Shown: piece after piece, positions 34,549 to 43,238 of the stretch | How positions within the stretch are numbered: the stretch's first letter is position 1 | Layout: every line of letters begins with the position of its first letter | Assembly: GCA_965249785.1 (NCBI GenBank) | Contig: CBDFMU010000021.1 | Location: forward strand, 29,330 to 93,329 | Direction of reading: 5' to 3' | Length of the DNA: 64,000 nucleotides | Source: M3007 sp965249785 | GTDB lineage: Bacteria; Bacteroidota; Bacteroidia; Chitinophagales; Saprospiraceae | Translations under genes and position numbers: made by a program | Notes under the pieces: generated by a model | The model's input: only the letters and a program-made list of their open reading frames with translations | What the model was told of the DNA's origin: nothing | Databases searched by the model: none

Positions 34549-36489
34549 TTACACGTTATGTATGCGCTTCAACCGCACATCTTTTACTCCCCTCAGAATT
34601 AAAGGAGCCTGTTCAATATCTACCGAGTCACTATCCAGACCAAACCAGTTTTTGGGGGAAGACACCATCCCTTTTACACTTAAATAAATACCCATAATAA
34701 ATTGCTCAAACCACGGCAATTCATTTTCATTGGATAAAAATTCGGAGATCAGCACAAAACGGAAATCGCCAGTCGGATAACTATGCGGCATGGTGTGGTA
34801 GCGGGAATAGATGCCCAGGTCATCATTTTCCACCAGGTCTTCTACCACTTTTTTCATGAACACATTCATGCGTTGCTGTACCCGGAAACCCAGTCGGAAA
34901 TTGATTTTATATACGTCATTGGGCGCGATAGTGTTTACTTCATACTCCAAGGTATACGGTTCGTCGGTAGTATCAATGTGGACGAACCAGTACACGTTGG
35001 CGCGCTTGGGCTGCGTTTGGAGAATAGAGTACAGGATTTTTTCCTCCACTTTTTTGGGATTTCTCGCTCCGGTCAGGTAGACCAGATTAGAGGCAAAGCG
35101 GGGGACTTCGTTATCATTGCTAAGCAGAATAAGCTGATCCAGATAGTCTTTAATATATACCTCATCGGAATAACTTTGCCGAATCCGTTTGGCCGTGAGC
35201 CAGAGCAACATCATACCAAAAAGTAAGGCCGCCAACGACACCGTGACGTAGCCACCTTCGTGAAATTTTGTGATGTTGGCCCGCAAAAAGCCCAACTCCA
35301 CCACGACGTAAAAAATCAGGAACGACCAGATAATTATGGGCTTTATCCGCTTGACTACCATCCAGTTAGATAACAAAATGGTCGTACAAAGCATGGCCAA
35401 AATAATAGCTAAACCGTAGGCAGCCTCCATCGCGGATGATTTTTGGAAGTGCAAAACAATGCCCACACAACCCAGCCACAGGAAGGTGTTAACCGCCGGA
35501 ATGTAAATCTGACCTTTCAGATTGGACGGAAATTTTACGGTCATTTTAGGCAAAAATCCCAAGCGAATGGCCTCCGAAACCAGGGTGAACGACCCCGAAA
35601 TAAGGGCCTGACTGGCAATGACCGCCGCCACCGTAGCAATGCCCGTACCAATCAGCAGAAACCAATCTGGCATCACTCCATAAAACGTCTTCATAGGACG
35701 CACTTGCCCTTCAAATTTCAGCAACCAGGCCGCCTGACCCAAATAAGTAAGCACGAGACAAGATTTGACAAAAACCCAACTCACCTTAATGTTTTCGCGT
35801 CCACAGTGACCCAGATCGGCGTACAGTGCTTCTGCCCCGGTCGTACATAAAAATACCGCCCCTAAAATGATCAATGCATTTGGACTGTGCAGTATTAATT
35901 GGACACCATACCAGGGATTTAATGCTGCTATTACGCCAGGGTTATCCACAATTTGATTAACTCCTAACAGGGCCAGCATCAAAAACCACATAAACATGAT
36001 CGGTCCAAAACCCTTACCTACAGCTGCCGTGCCGAAACGCTGGGCAAAAAACAGCACTGAAATAATCCCAATCGCAATGCCCACCGTCGGCATACCAGGA
36101 TACCTGCTTTCCAATCCTTCCACCGCCGATACCACTGAGATCGGTGGCGTAATCATGCCATCGGAAAGCATTGCCGCGCCACCAATAATGGCTGGATATA
36201 ATAGCCAGCGTTCTTTACGACGCACCAAAGTGTACAGCGAAAAAATACCGCCTTCGCCGTTATTGTCGGCCCGCAAAGTCAGCATCACATATTTCAAAGT
36301 AGTCTGCACCGTCAATGTCCAAAAGATCAGCGACACCCCGCCCAGAATCGTCAGTCGGTCAATAATATTGGAACCCGTAATAGCATCCATCACATAGAGC
36401 GGGGAAGTGCCAATATCGCCATAAATGATACCAAGTGTAATCAATAAACCCGCTCCGGAGAGCTTGTGGTAACTATTGTGGTTTCCCAT
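34549..36489 (-). CDS. kup: KUP family potassium uptake protein, copy 1
   Basis: 646 residues with the same KUP signature at the N-terminus (SGAGLLITLGIIYGDIGTSP) and the same helix pattern; shared blocks include PKMTVKFPSNLKGQIYIPAV and IYLSVKGMVSSPKNWFGLDS. The two copies differ more in the transmembrane loops (for example the segment near residue 180) than in the C-terminal domain. It is upstream of copy 2; the 147-base gap has no clear promoter, so both may share a transcript. Confidence 0.96.
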   Translation of the reverse strand: MGNHNSYHKLSGAGLLITLGIIYGDIGTSPLYVMDAITGSNIIDRLTILGGVSLIFWTLTVQTTLKYVMLTLRADNNGEGGIFSLYTLVRRKERWLLYPAIIGGAAMLSDGMITPPISVVSAVEGLESRYPGMPTVGIAIGIISVLFFAQRFGTAAVGKGFGPIMFMWFLMLALLGVNQIVDNPGVIAALNPWYGVQLILHSPNALIILGAVFLCTTGAEALYADLGHCGRENIKVSWVFVKSCLVLTYLGQAAWLLKFEGQVRPMKTFYGVMPDWFLLIGTGIATVAAVIASQALISGSFTLVSEAIRLGFLPKMTVKFPSNLKGQIYIPAVNTFLWLGCVGIVLHFQKSSAMEAAYGLAIILAMLCTTILLSNWMVVKRIKPIIIWSFLIFYVVVELGFLRANITKFHEGGYVTVSLAALLFGMMLLWLTAKRIRQSYSDEVYIKDYLDQLILLSNDNEVPRFASNLVYLTGARNPKKVEEKILYSILQTQPKRANVYWFVHIDTTDEPYTLEYEVNTIAPNDVYKINFRLGFRVQQRMNVFMKKVVEDLVENDDLGIYSRYHTMPHSYPTGDFRFVLISEFLSNENELPWFEQFIMGIYLSVKGMVSSPKNWFGLDSDSVDIEQAPLILRGVKDVRLKRIHNV

Positions 36490-36563
36490 ACGGTATCTGC
36501 AATTTAGTTTACTGTCGTTTGAAAGCCCAAGGTCGGTGTTCCAAAAGCTTTTTAACCAAAAAA

Positions 36564-36593
36564 AGAGATTTCAAGGCGCACCTTGAAATCTCT
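36564..36593. terminator. Rho-independent terminator (SlyD-like gene)
   Basis: Perfect 13-base stem AGAGATTTCAAGG / CCTTGAAATCTCT with loop CGCA; an A-run on its left becomes a T-run for minus-strand transcripts. Confidence 0.8.
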
Positions 36594-36641
36594 TATGTCA
36601 ATATAGAGGTAAAAACATCAAAAGAGTGGCAAAAAACGCGT

Positions 36642-37148
36642 TTAGTGGGCGTGTCCACCTGCGCCGTGTACGTGGCCGTGGGCCAGTTCATTCGGATCAG
36701 CATCACGCACACTATCTACGTGGCCGCTGAAATACAGGTCTACACCGGCCATCGGGTGATTGAAGTCAATCTTTACTTCGTTGTCACCGACTTCGGCCAC
36801 CATGCCCTGAAAGTGGTTGCCGTCCTGATCCTGCAAAGGCAACATATTACCAATTTCAAGCAGGTCATCCGGGATTTTTCCTTCCACTTCGAACATATTT
36901 TTGGGCACTTTGACGAGGGCCGTATCATCGTAAGTACCGTAAGCATTAGCCGCCTCGATACCGAACGAAAATTTATCTCCCGGTTGCAGGCCCGCCAGAT
37001 TTTTCTCGAAATCGGGAATCATGGAGCCAGTGCCATAGATGAAAACCATCGGTTCACCATTACTGGTGGATTCCACCAAAGTGCCCGCTGCGGAGCCTTC
37101 GGTCAGGGTGTAGTGCACGGACACTACTTTGTTGGGTGCAATAGTCAT
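36642..37148 (-). CDS. SlyD-like FKBP-type peptidyl-prolyl isomerase
   Basis: 168 residues. FKBP half: VSVHYTLTEGSAAGTLVEST, FIYGTGSMIPDFEKNLAGL, GDKFSFGIEAANAYGTYDD. An inserted IF domain (FEVEGKIPDDLLEIGNMLPL, VGDNEVKIDFNHPMAGVDLY) is typical of SlyD. The C-terminus is His-rich (ELAHGHVHGAGGHAH), a short form of SlyD's metal-binding tail. Cytoplasmic folding helper and possible nickel or zinc binder. Promoter element at 37256-37263 and terminator at 36564-36593. Confidence 0.94.
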   Translation of the reverse strand: MTIAPNKVVSVHYTLTEGSAAGTLVESTSNGEPMVFIYGTGSMIPDFEKNLAGLQPGDKFSFGIEAANAYGTYDDTALVKVPKNMFEVEGKIPDDLLEIGNMLPLQDQDGNHFQGMVAEVGDNEVKIDFNHPMAGVDLYFSGHVDSVRDADPNELAHGHVHGAGGHAH

Positions 37149-37255
37149 TTAAAAAATGCTTTAATCAATGTTTAGAGCGTGCTGATGATCAATGAATTAT
37201 AAATTCGTGCCATCCAGAACTACTTTAATTTGAGTATTATTGAAAAAATGAGGCA

Positions 37256-37263
37256 CAAAGGTA
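37256..37263 (-). promoter_or_regulatory. -7 promoter element for the SlyD-like gene
   Basis: Minus strand TACCTTTG, exact TAnnTTTG, 108 bases before the ATG at 37148. Confidence 0.45.
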
Positions 37264-37308
37264 CAGGAATCAAAAGAAGAAACCGAACCATCAAGGCAGC
37301 GAATGGTT

Positions 37309-37316
37309 TAGTTTTG
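37309..37316 (+). promoter_or_regulatory. -7 promoter element for nadE
   Basis: TAGTTTTG, exact TAnnTTTG, 119 bases before the ATG at 37435. The two promoters at 37256 and 37309 are divergent. Confidence 0.45.
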
Positions 37317-37356
37317 CTCCGCTTTTTTAATAAATATGGATTGATCTACGAGCATT

Positions 37357-37424
37357 TTCTCAACCTTTAACCGCCATAGCCTTTTCAGGCGAAGGCGGTT
37401 CTCAACCCCTCAACATTCTCAACA
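37357..37424. repeat. CTCAAC-containing hairpin in the nadE leader
   Basis: AACCGCC (37370-) pairs with GGCGGTT (37397-), with TTCTCAAC units on both sides. Related in unit sequence to the 75-base repeats at 20625 and 50381. Confidence 0.5.
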
Positions 37425-37434
37425 CCTAATAAAT

Positions 37435-39072
37435 ATGAAAATCGCGATCTCCCAACTGAACTATCACATCGGCAATTTTGAAGGAAATCTGGCCAAAATG
37501 CTGGCCGCCGTGCAGGAAGCCAAAAGCCAGGGAGCCGATCTGATCTGCTTTGGCGAACTGGCCGTGTGCGGCTATCCGCCCCGCGATTTTCTGGAATTCG
37601 ACGACTTTATCCGCCAATGTTCGGCTTCGGTGGATACGCTGCGTCAGGCTAGTCAGGGCATTGGCATCGTGGTCGGTGCGCCCACCCGCAACCCGGTTGC
37701 GGCAGGAAAAGACCTTTACAATTCGGCCTATTTTCTCTATAATGGGGAGATAATAGGGGTCCAGCACAAAGCTTTGTTGCCAACTTACGATATTTTTGAC
37801 GAGTACCGCTATTTTGAGCCAGGCACCGAATTCCATACTATTCCGTTCAAAGGGCACCGAATTGCTCTCGTAGTCTGCGAAGATATTTGGAATGTTGGCA
37901 ATGAAAATCCGCTTTACACGGTCTGTCCATTAGACGAAATGATGCCGGAAAAGCCGGATTTCATGCTCAATATTTCTGCGTCGCCGTTCTCTGCTCCGCA
38001 AGCGCAAACGCGTATCCAGATCGTGCGAGCCAACGTGGAACGCTACCACTTACCGATGTTTTATGCCAACCACGTGGGCGCGCAAACCGATATTATTTTT
38101 GATGGCGGCAGCCTCGTCATGTCGCCCGACGGCATGGTCTTCGACGAAATGCCGTATTGGAAGGAAAATTTGCAGATGTATGACCTTGAGGAAGTCAAAA
38201 AAGGTGGTCAGCAGCGCGAACAACCAAAGGAAAAGATTCACCTGATTCACGGCGCGCTCGTTATTGGCATCCGCGATTATTTCCAGAAATTAGGTTTCAA
38301 AAAAGGTATTCTCGGGCTCTCTGGCGGGATAGATTCAGCAGTAACTGCCGTTTTGGCTGTCCAGGCATTAGGCGCAGAAAACGTCATGGGCGTACTCATG
38401 CCCAGTCAATACAGCAGCGGCCACTCCGTAGATGACGCCCGCCAGTTGGCAGAAAATCTGGGTATGCCCCACGAACTCATCACGATCAAGCCCATGTACG
38501 AAGCGTTCGAGACGGCGTTGGCTCCACAGTTCAAGGACTTGCCTTTTAATGTCACCGAGGAGAATATTCAGGCGCGCATTCGAGGCACGCTACTGATGGC
38601 CATGAGCAACAAATTCGGCAATATTTTGCTGAATACCACCAACAAAAGCGAAATGGCGGTCGGCTACGGCACGCTCTACGGCGATATGTGCGGCGGCATT
38701 TCCGTGCTCGGCGACGTCTATAAAACCGAGGTCTATGCGCTGGCCCGGTATCTCAACCGCGATAAAGAAGTGATTCCCGAAAGCAGCATGAGCAAAGCCC
38801 CCAGTGCCGAACTGCGCCCCGACCAAAAAGATTCGGATAGCCTGCCGCCTTACGATGTATTAGATAAATTGCTTTTCCAATACATCGAAGGCCGACAAGG
38901 TCCACGCGAACTAATAGTACTAGGCTTCGATCCCGCGCTGGTGCAGCGAGTGCTGCGCATGGTGAACATCAATGAATTTAAGCGGGAACAGGCTGCGCCG
39001 GTGTTGCGGGTGAGCAGCAAAGGCTTCGGAATGGGGCGAAGGATGCCTATTGTTGGGAAGTATTTGTCGTAA
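37435..39072 (+). CDS. nadE: NAD+ synthetase, glutamine-hydrolysing
   Basis: 545 residues. The N-terminal nitrilase-type glutaminase domain shows E41 (CFGELAVCGYPPRDFLE), K112 (HKALLPTYD) and C148 (LVVCEDIWN), the Glu-Lys-Cys triad. The C-terminal synthetase domain has the PP-loop LSGGIDSAV (residues 296-301 for SGGIDS), NTTNKSEMAVGYGTLYGDMC, and an end block GMGRRMPIVGKYLS. Makes NAD+ from deamido-NAD with glutamine as nitrogen donor; cytoplasmic. A diverged copy of its last 54 bases occurs at 39721-39774 on the far side of a toxin-antitoxin pair. Confidence 0.97.
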   Translation: MKIAISQLNYHIGNFEGNLAKMLAAVQEAKSQGADLICFGELAVCGYPPRDFLEFDDFIRQCSASVDTLRQASQGIGIVVGAPTRNPVAAGKDLYNSAYFLYNGEIIGVQHKALLPTYDIFDEYRYFEPGTEFHTIPFKGHRIALVVCEDIWNVGNENPLYTVCPLDEMMPEKPDFMLNISASPFSAPQAQTRIQIVRANVERYHLPMFYANHVGAQTDIIFDGGSLVMSPDGMVFDEMPYWKENLQMYDLEEVKKGGQQREQPKEKIHLIHGALVIGIRDYFQKLGFKKGILGLSGGIDSAVTAVLAVQALGAENVMGVLMPSQYSSGHSVDDARQLAENLGMPHELITIKPMYEAFETALAPQFKDLPFNVTEENIQARIRGTLLMAMSNKFGNILLNTTNKSEMAVGYGTLYGDMCGGISVLGDVYKTEVYALARYLNRDKEVIPESSMSKAPSAELRPDQKDSDSLPPYDVLDKLLFQYIEGRQGPRELIVLGFDPALVQRVLRMVNINEFKREQAAPVLRVSSKGFGMGRRMPIVGKYLS

Positions 39073-39105
39073 AAGAGAAGTTGTTTGATAATGGTGAAAA
39101 GCATT

Positions 39106-39113
39106 TAACTTTG
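39106..39113 (+). promoter_or_regulatory. Promoter of the MazF-type toxin-antitoxin cassette
   Basis: TTTG at 39084-39087 and TAACTTTG at 39106-39113, 18 bases apart: both halves of the Bacteroidota promoter. Predicted transcription start near 39120. Confidence 0.6.
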
Positions 39114-39145
39114 TCTGAGTCTCATAATGATCGGCTATGGAATAA

Positions 39146-39406
39146 TTGGTTTTATCTTATTTCAAGCATTTACCCGAAGCCTTACAGTTGGAAGTGCTAC
39201 ACTATGTGCAGTACTTGTTGCAGGTAAAAAACCGGCCACAGCCAGATACTCCCGCAGAAGATTTCGAGACCTGGCGTCAGCAGTTTCTATTGGATTCTGC
39301 GCAGGGACTAAATGCGCTTTACGGAGAGGACGAGCCGGAGTACAGCGAAACAGACTTACTGGAAGTTAATGCTGCTTTTCAACCTGACTGGCATGAAAGA
39401 AGGTGA
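39146..39406 (+). CDS. Antitoxin-like protein (DUF2281-type) of the MazF module
   Basis: 86 residues from a TTG at 39146. The sequence LSYFKHLPEALQLEVLHYVQ and YLLQVKNRPQPDTPAEDFET resembles DUF2281 antitoxins. Just upstream in the same frame is ATG GAA TAA: family members usually begin MExLVL, so a codon such as CAA or GAA may have become the stop TAA, leaving TTG as start. The C-terminus overlaps the toxin ATG by 14 bases, typical translational coupling. Confidence 0.75.
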   Translation: MVLSYFKHLPEALQLEVLHYVQYLLQVKNRPQPDTPAEDFETWRQQFLLDSAQGLNALYGEDEPEYSETDLLEVNAAFQPDWHERR

Positions 39407-39716
39407 TATCGGCTTGGCAGCCTTGCCTCAATCCGATGGTCAGATAAAACTCCGACCTGTACTATTGCTCAAAAGCTTACCTCCTTTCGGCGATTTCATA
39501 GTTTGTGGCATTTCCACCCAACTGCGCCACGAGCAGAAAGATATGGACAAAATTCTTTTGCCCAATCCTGAAAATCGTCTCAAACAGACTTCGTTAGTTC
39601 GCTTGACCTACCTGCACACGCTTTCGTTAGGTAGTTTGCAGGGAAGCATTGGGAAAATACTTTCCAAACTAAACAATGAAATGCTGCATCGGTTGGCGAC
39701 GTTTTTAGCGGGTTAG
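39393..39716 (+). CDS. PemK/MazF family toxin
   Basis: 107 residues from the ATG at 39393. MKEGDIGLAALPQSDGQIKL and RPVLLLKSLPPFGDFIVCGI are the MazF beta-barrel start with its conserved GDI and RPVLLL; STQLRH and LVRLTYLHTLSLGSLQGSIG follow as in the family. MazF toxins cut mRNA at short sequences. Same operon as the antitoxin-like gene, with a 14-base overlap. The stop is 4 bases before the second nadE 3'-end copy. Confidence 0.88.
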   Translation: MKEGDIGLAALPQSDGQIKLRPVLLLKSLPPFGDFIVCGISTQLRHEQKDMDKILLPNPENRLKQTSLVRLTYLHTLSLGSLQGSIGKILSKLNNEMLHRLATFLAG

Positions 39717-39720
39717 ATTA

Positions 39721-39774
39721 AAAAACTTTGGCATGGGTCAGAGGATGCCTATTGTTGGGGAGTATTTGTCTTAG
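39721..39774 (+). repeat. Diverged second copy of the nadE 3' end
   Basis: 54 bases matching 39019-39072 at 44 positions, in frame, reading KNFGMGQRMPIVGEYLS then stop, against KGFGMGRRMPIVGKYLS in nadE. Several changes are synonymous. It therefore comes from a nadE gene of a relative, not from a recent exact duplication. Confidence 0.85.
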
Positions 39775-39788
39775 ATTGATACACTCAA

Positions 39789-40096
39789 ATTAGCGGTAAG
39801 AATCTTTACGAGGGTAGCGACGCATATCTACAAGCCGGATGACTTACACAACACTGCTTTTTACTCGATAATACATACCGATGGTGATTACCTATCTTCA
39901 CCCAACGGATAGTTTTAAAACGTGACGAGGGCCGCCCGGTCTCCGGGCACTGCGCTTGACGTTCGGATTTAGCGTACGCTTCCAGCACAAATCGCTCCGC
40001 AGCATCGCTGTCAAATGTCTCCTGAATATAAGCCGCTATTTCATACAGTTCCGACAAAGCATCGTTTAACCATTCTACTGATTTCTGTTGAGCCAT
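39789..40096 (-). pseudogene. Decayed RelE/ParE-type toxin
   Basis: Starts MAQQKSVEWLNDALSELYEI and continues to TIRWVKIGNHHR, typical ParE. At CGGTATG (about 39884) an extra base shifts the frame; the next frame gives MYYRVKSSVV, a stop, and VIRLVDMRRYPRKDSYR, the expected ParE end, to 39789. One frameshift and one stop: the toxin is very probably inactive. The unshifted frame ends at 39806 with nonsense residues. Confidence 0.85.
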
Positions 40097-40350
40097 TGGG
40101 CCAGTATTTTTTTGGCATCAATATGGGAAACCAGATTGGCGGGGTCATCACTACGTTCAATAGCACGGCGAAAAACATCGACTTCTGCCTCGCTCAAATT
40201 ATCTTCATAGTCATCAGTTATCGCTTCGGGAGCAGTACCGAAATTAGCCATAAACTCACGAATGATGACCAACAAACGCTGCGCATCGGTAGGCGACTGT
40301 ATTTGGGCTACGAGTTCGTGTATCGCGCCCTTCGTTTCTAGAACAGACAT
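40075..40350 (-). CDS. Antitoxin-like protein of the decayed ParE module
   Basis: 91 residues, helical and acidic (ELVAQIQSPTDAQRLLVIIR, DDYEDNLSEAEVDVFRRAIE). No named family. It lies just upstream of the ParE-like gene with a 22-base overlap, the order and coupling expected for an antitoxin. It is intact, although the toxin is broken. Own promoter at 40367-40374. Confidence 0.7.
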   Translation of the reverse strand: MSVLETKGAIHELVAQIQSPTDAQRLLVIIREFMANFGTAPEAITDDYEDNLSEAEVDVFRRAIERSDDPANLVSHIDAKKILAQWLNRNQ

Positions 40351-40366
40351 TGAATTGCTTTTTACA

Positions 40367-40374
40367 CAAATTTA
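40367..40374 (-). promoter_or_regulatory. -7 promoter element for the ParE-type module
   Basis: Minus strand TAAATTTG, exact TAnnTTTG, 17 bases before the ATG at 40350. Confidence 0.5.
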
Positions 40375-40444
40375 ATGAAATATTGGAATATTTCTATTGA
40401 TAATTGAGCCTTATTCTGAAACTACTCCTCATCTAATGACCAGA

Positions 40445-40798
40445 TTACTTTCGCCGCTGTAACAAATAAGTAGTTTTGGTATCAACCGGACCATCACTGA
40501 ATCCACTCGCGTTTGCTACGGCAGTACAAACCTCCCAGCCCTGACGGTAAAAAAAGTCAAGTCCTGCGGCTAACGAATCAAAGATCAGTGGCTCTCCCTG
40601 TGCAGTGGTCAGTTTCATATCTTCCTTACAACCAGCACATTGAATCGAAAAACTGACTTGTTTCTTTTTTTCCTGAGGTCTGGCCAATAAGTATTTTTCG
40701 GCTTTACTGCTGTCCACTAGAATACCACCGACATAAATCTGTGCGCATGCCATCTGGGCAAGCAACAGCCAAACGAGAAACACAAGCAGTTTTTTCAT
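40445..40798 (-). CDS. Small secreted hypothetical protein
   Basis: 117 residues with signal peptide (KLLVFLVWLLLAQMACAQ). Contains a CxxC pair (IQCAGCKEDMKL), which could bind metal or be redox active, and a conserved-looking block LAAGLDFFYRQGWEVCTAVA. No family recognised. It follows DsbD on the same strand with a 29-base gap, so it may belong to the same transcript; a redox link is only suggested by the cysteines. Confidence 0.7.
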   Translation of the reverse strand: MKKLLVFLVWLLLAQMACAQIYVGGILVDSSKAEKYLLARPQEKKKQVSFSIQCAGCKEDMKLTTAQGEPLIFDSLAAGLDFFYRQGWEVCTAVANASGFSDGPVDTKTTYLLQRRK

Positions 40799-40827
40799 GG
40801 GCCTTGAAATTCAAAAGGTTTACTAAT

Positions 40828-42990
40828 CTAATTACTCCCAATCATTTCCTTGCTCTTCCCATCTTTTACTCGTTGAAAAGCGTCATAACCGCAGTCTAAA
40901 AATGCCTGATACTCGTCGGCATTAAAGGTGCTGCCACGTGGTTGATTAAGAAGGGTTTTGCCGTCGTTATTCATTAATACGTACCACGGCTGGCTGATTT
41001 TGCCGAAATTACTGCTCTCAAACTGCGCCCATTTATCGCCTTTCGTGCGGATCTTTTCCCCGGTTTTCGAGTCCAGCAGGTATTTGAATTTGTTATCGGG
41101 AAACAACTGCTCCTGATCGTCCACATAGAGGGACACCACTACATAATCGTTTTTCAAATGCTTCAAAATACCGGGTTCGCGCCAGACGTTTTCTTCCATT
41201 TTGCGGCAATTCACGCAGCCAAAGCCCGTGAAATCCACAAAAAGGGGCTTGTTTTCCAGTTTGGCGACCGCCAATGCCTCATCAAAATCGTGGTAACAAT
41301 CCAAGCCGTGGGGGCAATCCACCGGGTGGAAAAAATTATAGTGTACCGGCGGTGCAATGCCACTCAGTAGCGAAAGCGACTGGTAATTAAACAATCCCCA
41401 ACCGAGATAGGCCGCAAAAGCCGTCGCTGCCAAACCCACTGTGAGCCGCCCAAAACCGGGCCGTCCGGAACTGCCTTTTATCTTCAATATCCCAAATTGG
41501 TACAAGGCTAATAAGGCCGCAATGACCAGCCACAGACCCAGGAAAAGTTCGTATTTTAGAATGCCCCAGTGACGCACCATATCGGCGGTGCTAAAAAATT
41601 TGAGGGCCAAAGCCAATTCCAGAAAACCGAGCGTAACCTTCACATTGTCCATCCAGCCGCCGGATTTTGGCAGCGAATTCAGCCAGCCGGGAAACATGGC
41701 AAACAGTGCAAAAGGCAGGGCCAAGGCAAATCCAAAACCGGACAAACCAACAAAGGGCCGCGCGGGTATAAAACCTAAAATCTCTGAACCCCCATTCGAT
41801 TTAGCCGTCTCGACCAGTAGCGTACCGACGATGGGGCCTGTGCAGGAAAACGACACCAAAGCCAGCGTAAAAGCCATGAAAAAGATGCCAATCATGCCGC
41901 CTTTATCGGCCATTTTATCGCTACCATTTACCCAGGAAGAAGGCAGCGAAATTTCAAATAATCCAAAGAAAGAGAGGGCAAAAGCGATAAATATACCGAA
42001 AAAGAGCAGATTGAAATACATATCCGTGCTCAATTCGTTCAGCGTACTGGCCCCAAAAGCAAGCGTAACGCCAATACCAATGCTTACATAAATGACCACA
42101 ATACTGGCTCCGTACCATAAGGCGTTGCGCAGTCCAGTCGCGCGATTTGGCGAGCGTTTGGTAAAGAAAGCCACCGTCAGCGGAATCATCGGAAACACGC
42201 AAGGTGTCAGCAAAGCCAGCAAACCACCCAGAAATCCGGCTCCGAAAACCCAGCCCAAAGAGGTGTTTTCCTCCACTACTTCGGCGGAGCAACTATTCAC
42301 AAATTGCGCTGAATTGATGTCGCGTTTGGTTTCAAAAAAACCCATAAAATTCGGGTCGTCGGGCGGCGTCAGGGTTGCACTGGCCGCTGGTTGATTGGGT
42401 TGCGTAGTAGCAACATCTGCCGCTGGATTGGCAGGCATTTCGACGGAACCTTGACTGCCGTTATTGGGCTTAGCAGGAGTTGGAGCGGTAACAGGCGTTT
42501 TCTCGTCCTTTTTGACCGGCGCAGCGTTGGCAGGGGTCAAAACGAATTTAAAATCCGTACTTTTAGGAGGGAGACATTGGGATTCGTCGCAAGCCATAGC
42601 CTGCACATAACCGACAATAGGTTTGGTCACGTCGGTCACTTGTACCCGTTGGGTAAAAATTGCATCGTGCTTGAACTTATGCAGTGTAATACCGAATACC
42701 TTATCAAATACATTAAGCATGCCGCCACTTTCCTTGGCTTTGCCTACTAATTTGAAGTGCGGCCCTTCTTCAAAAGTTAGTTGCGTCGGCAATGGACCCT
42801 GATCACTTTCATTGAGTTGGGAGTATGTATACCAGCCATCGTCTATTTTACAGGTCAATACTAGGTCAAATTGGCCATTGCCCACATCGTTGGAAGTAAA
42901 AGTCCAATGCAGCGGATTTTGAGCCATCATATTGGCCGCCAATAACAGCATACCCGTGGCCAACAGTAGGCGTAGATTTCGGAATATCAT
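40828..42990 (-). CDS. dsbD: Protein-disulfide reductase DsbD-like protein
   Basis: 720 residues. Signal peptide, then an N-terminal DsbD-alpha-like domain with a CDESQCLPP pair (about residue 130), a Pro/Ala-rich linker, about eight membrane helices (FLGGLLALLTPCVFPMIPLT, GGMIGIFFMAFTLALVSFSC, both with a Cys each), and a thioredoxin-like end with FTGFGCVNCRKME (C592, C595). DsbD passes electrons from cytoplasmic thioredoxin to periplasmic partners. The three-part structure is complete. Downstream, 29 bases away, is a small secreted CxxC protein. Confidence 0.95.
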   Translation of the reverse strand: MIFRNLRLLLATGMLLLAANMMAQNPLHWTFTSNDVGNGQFDLVLTCKIDDGWYTYSQLNESDQGPLPTQLTFEEGPHFKLVGKAKESGGMLNVFDKVFGITLHKFKHDAIFTQRVQVTDVTKPIVGYVQAMACDESQCLPPKSTDFKFVLTPANAAPVKKDEKTPVTAPTPAKPNNGSQGSVEMPANPAADVATTQPNQPAASATLTPPDDPNFMGFFETKRDINSAQFVNSCSAEVVEENTSLGWVFGAGFLGGLLALLTPCVFPMIPLTVAFFTKRSPNRATGLRNALWYGASIVVIYVSIGIGVTLAFGASTLNELSTDMYFNLLFFGIFIAFALSFFGLFEISLPSSWVNGSDKMADKGGMIGIFFMAFTLALVSFSCTGPIVGTLLVETAKSNGGSEILGFIPARPFVGLSGFGFALALPFALFAMFPGWLNSLPKSGGWMDNVKVTLGFLELALALKFFSTADMVRHWGILKYELFLGLWLVIAALLALYQFGILKIKGSSGRPGFGRLTVGLAATAFAAYLGWGLFNYQSLSLLSGIAPPVHYNFFHPVDCPHGLDCYHDFDEALAVAKLENKPLFVDFTGFGCVNCRKMEENVWREPGILKHLKNDYVVVSLYVDDQEQLFPDNKFKYLLDSKTGEKIRTKGDKWAQFESSNFGKISQPWYVLMNNDGKTLLNQPRGSTFNADEYQAFLDCGYDAFQRVKDGKSKEMIGSN

Positions 42991-43238
42991 TTTTATAAAT
43001 TTTGGAACACAAAGAAAGAGAGTTTTTAACGGAGGATGGTTGCTGGACTGATCTTTATCATAACTTTAACCCGAAGTTTTGTCGGCGGACAGACAATAAC
43101 GGTAAGCCTATTGAAATGTTGATGCGTTTTCAAATCAATCTTTCATCTTTGTAGGAGTGCGTAGAAATGCGTATTTTTGGAAAAAATTTGCACAGATTTT
43201 GTTTGCCATTAAAGTACAGCCCTTTAAATCATTTCTCT

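Noticed and set aside
39884..39960. Programmed frameshift in the ParE-type gene
   Set aside because: The second frame also has an in-frame stop, so decay is the simpler explanation.
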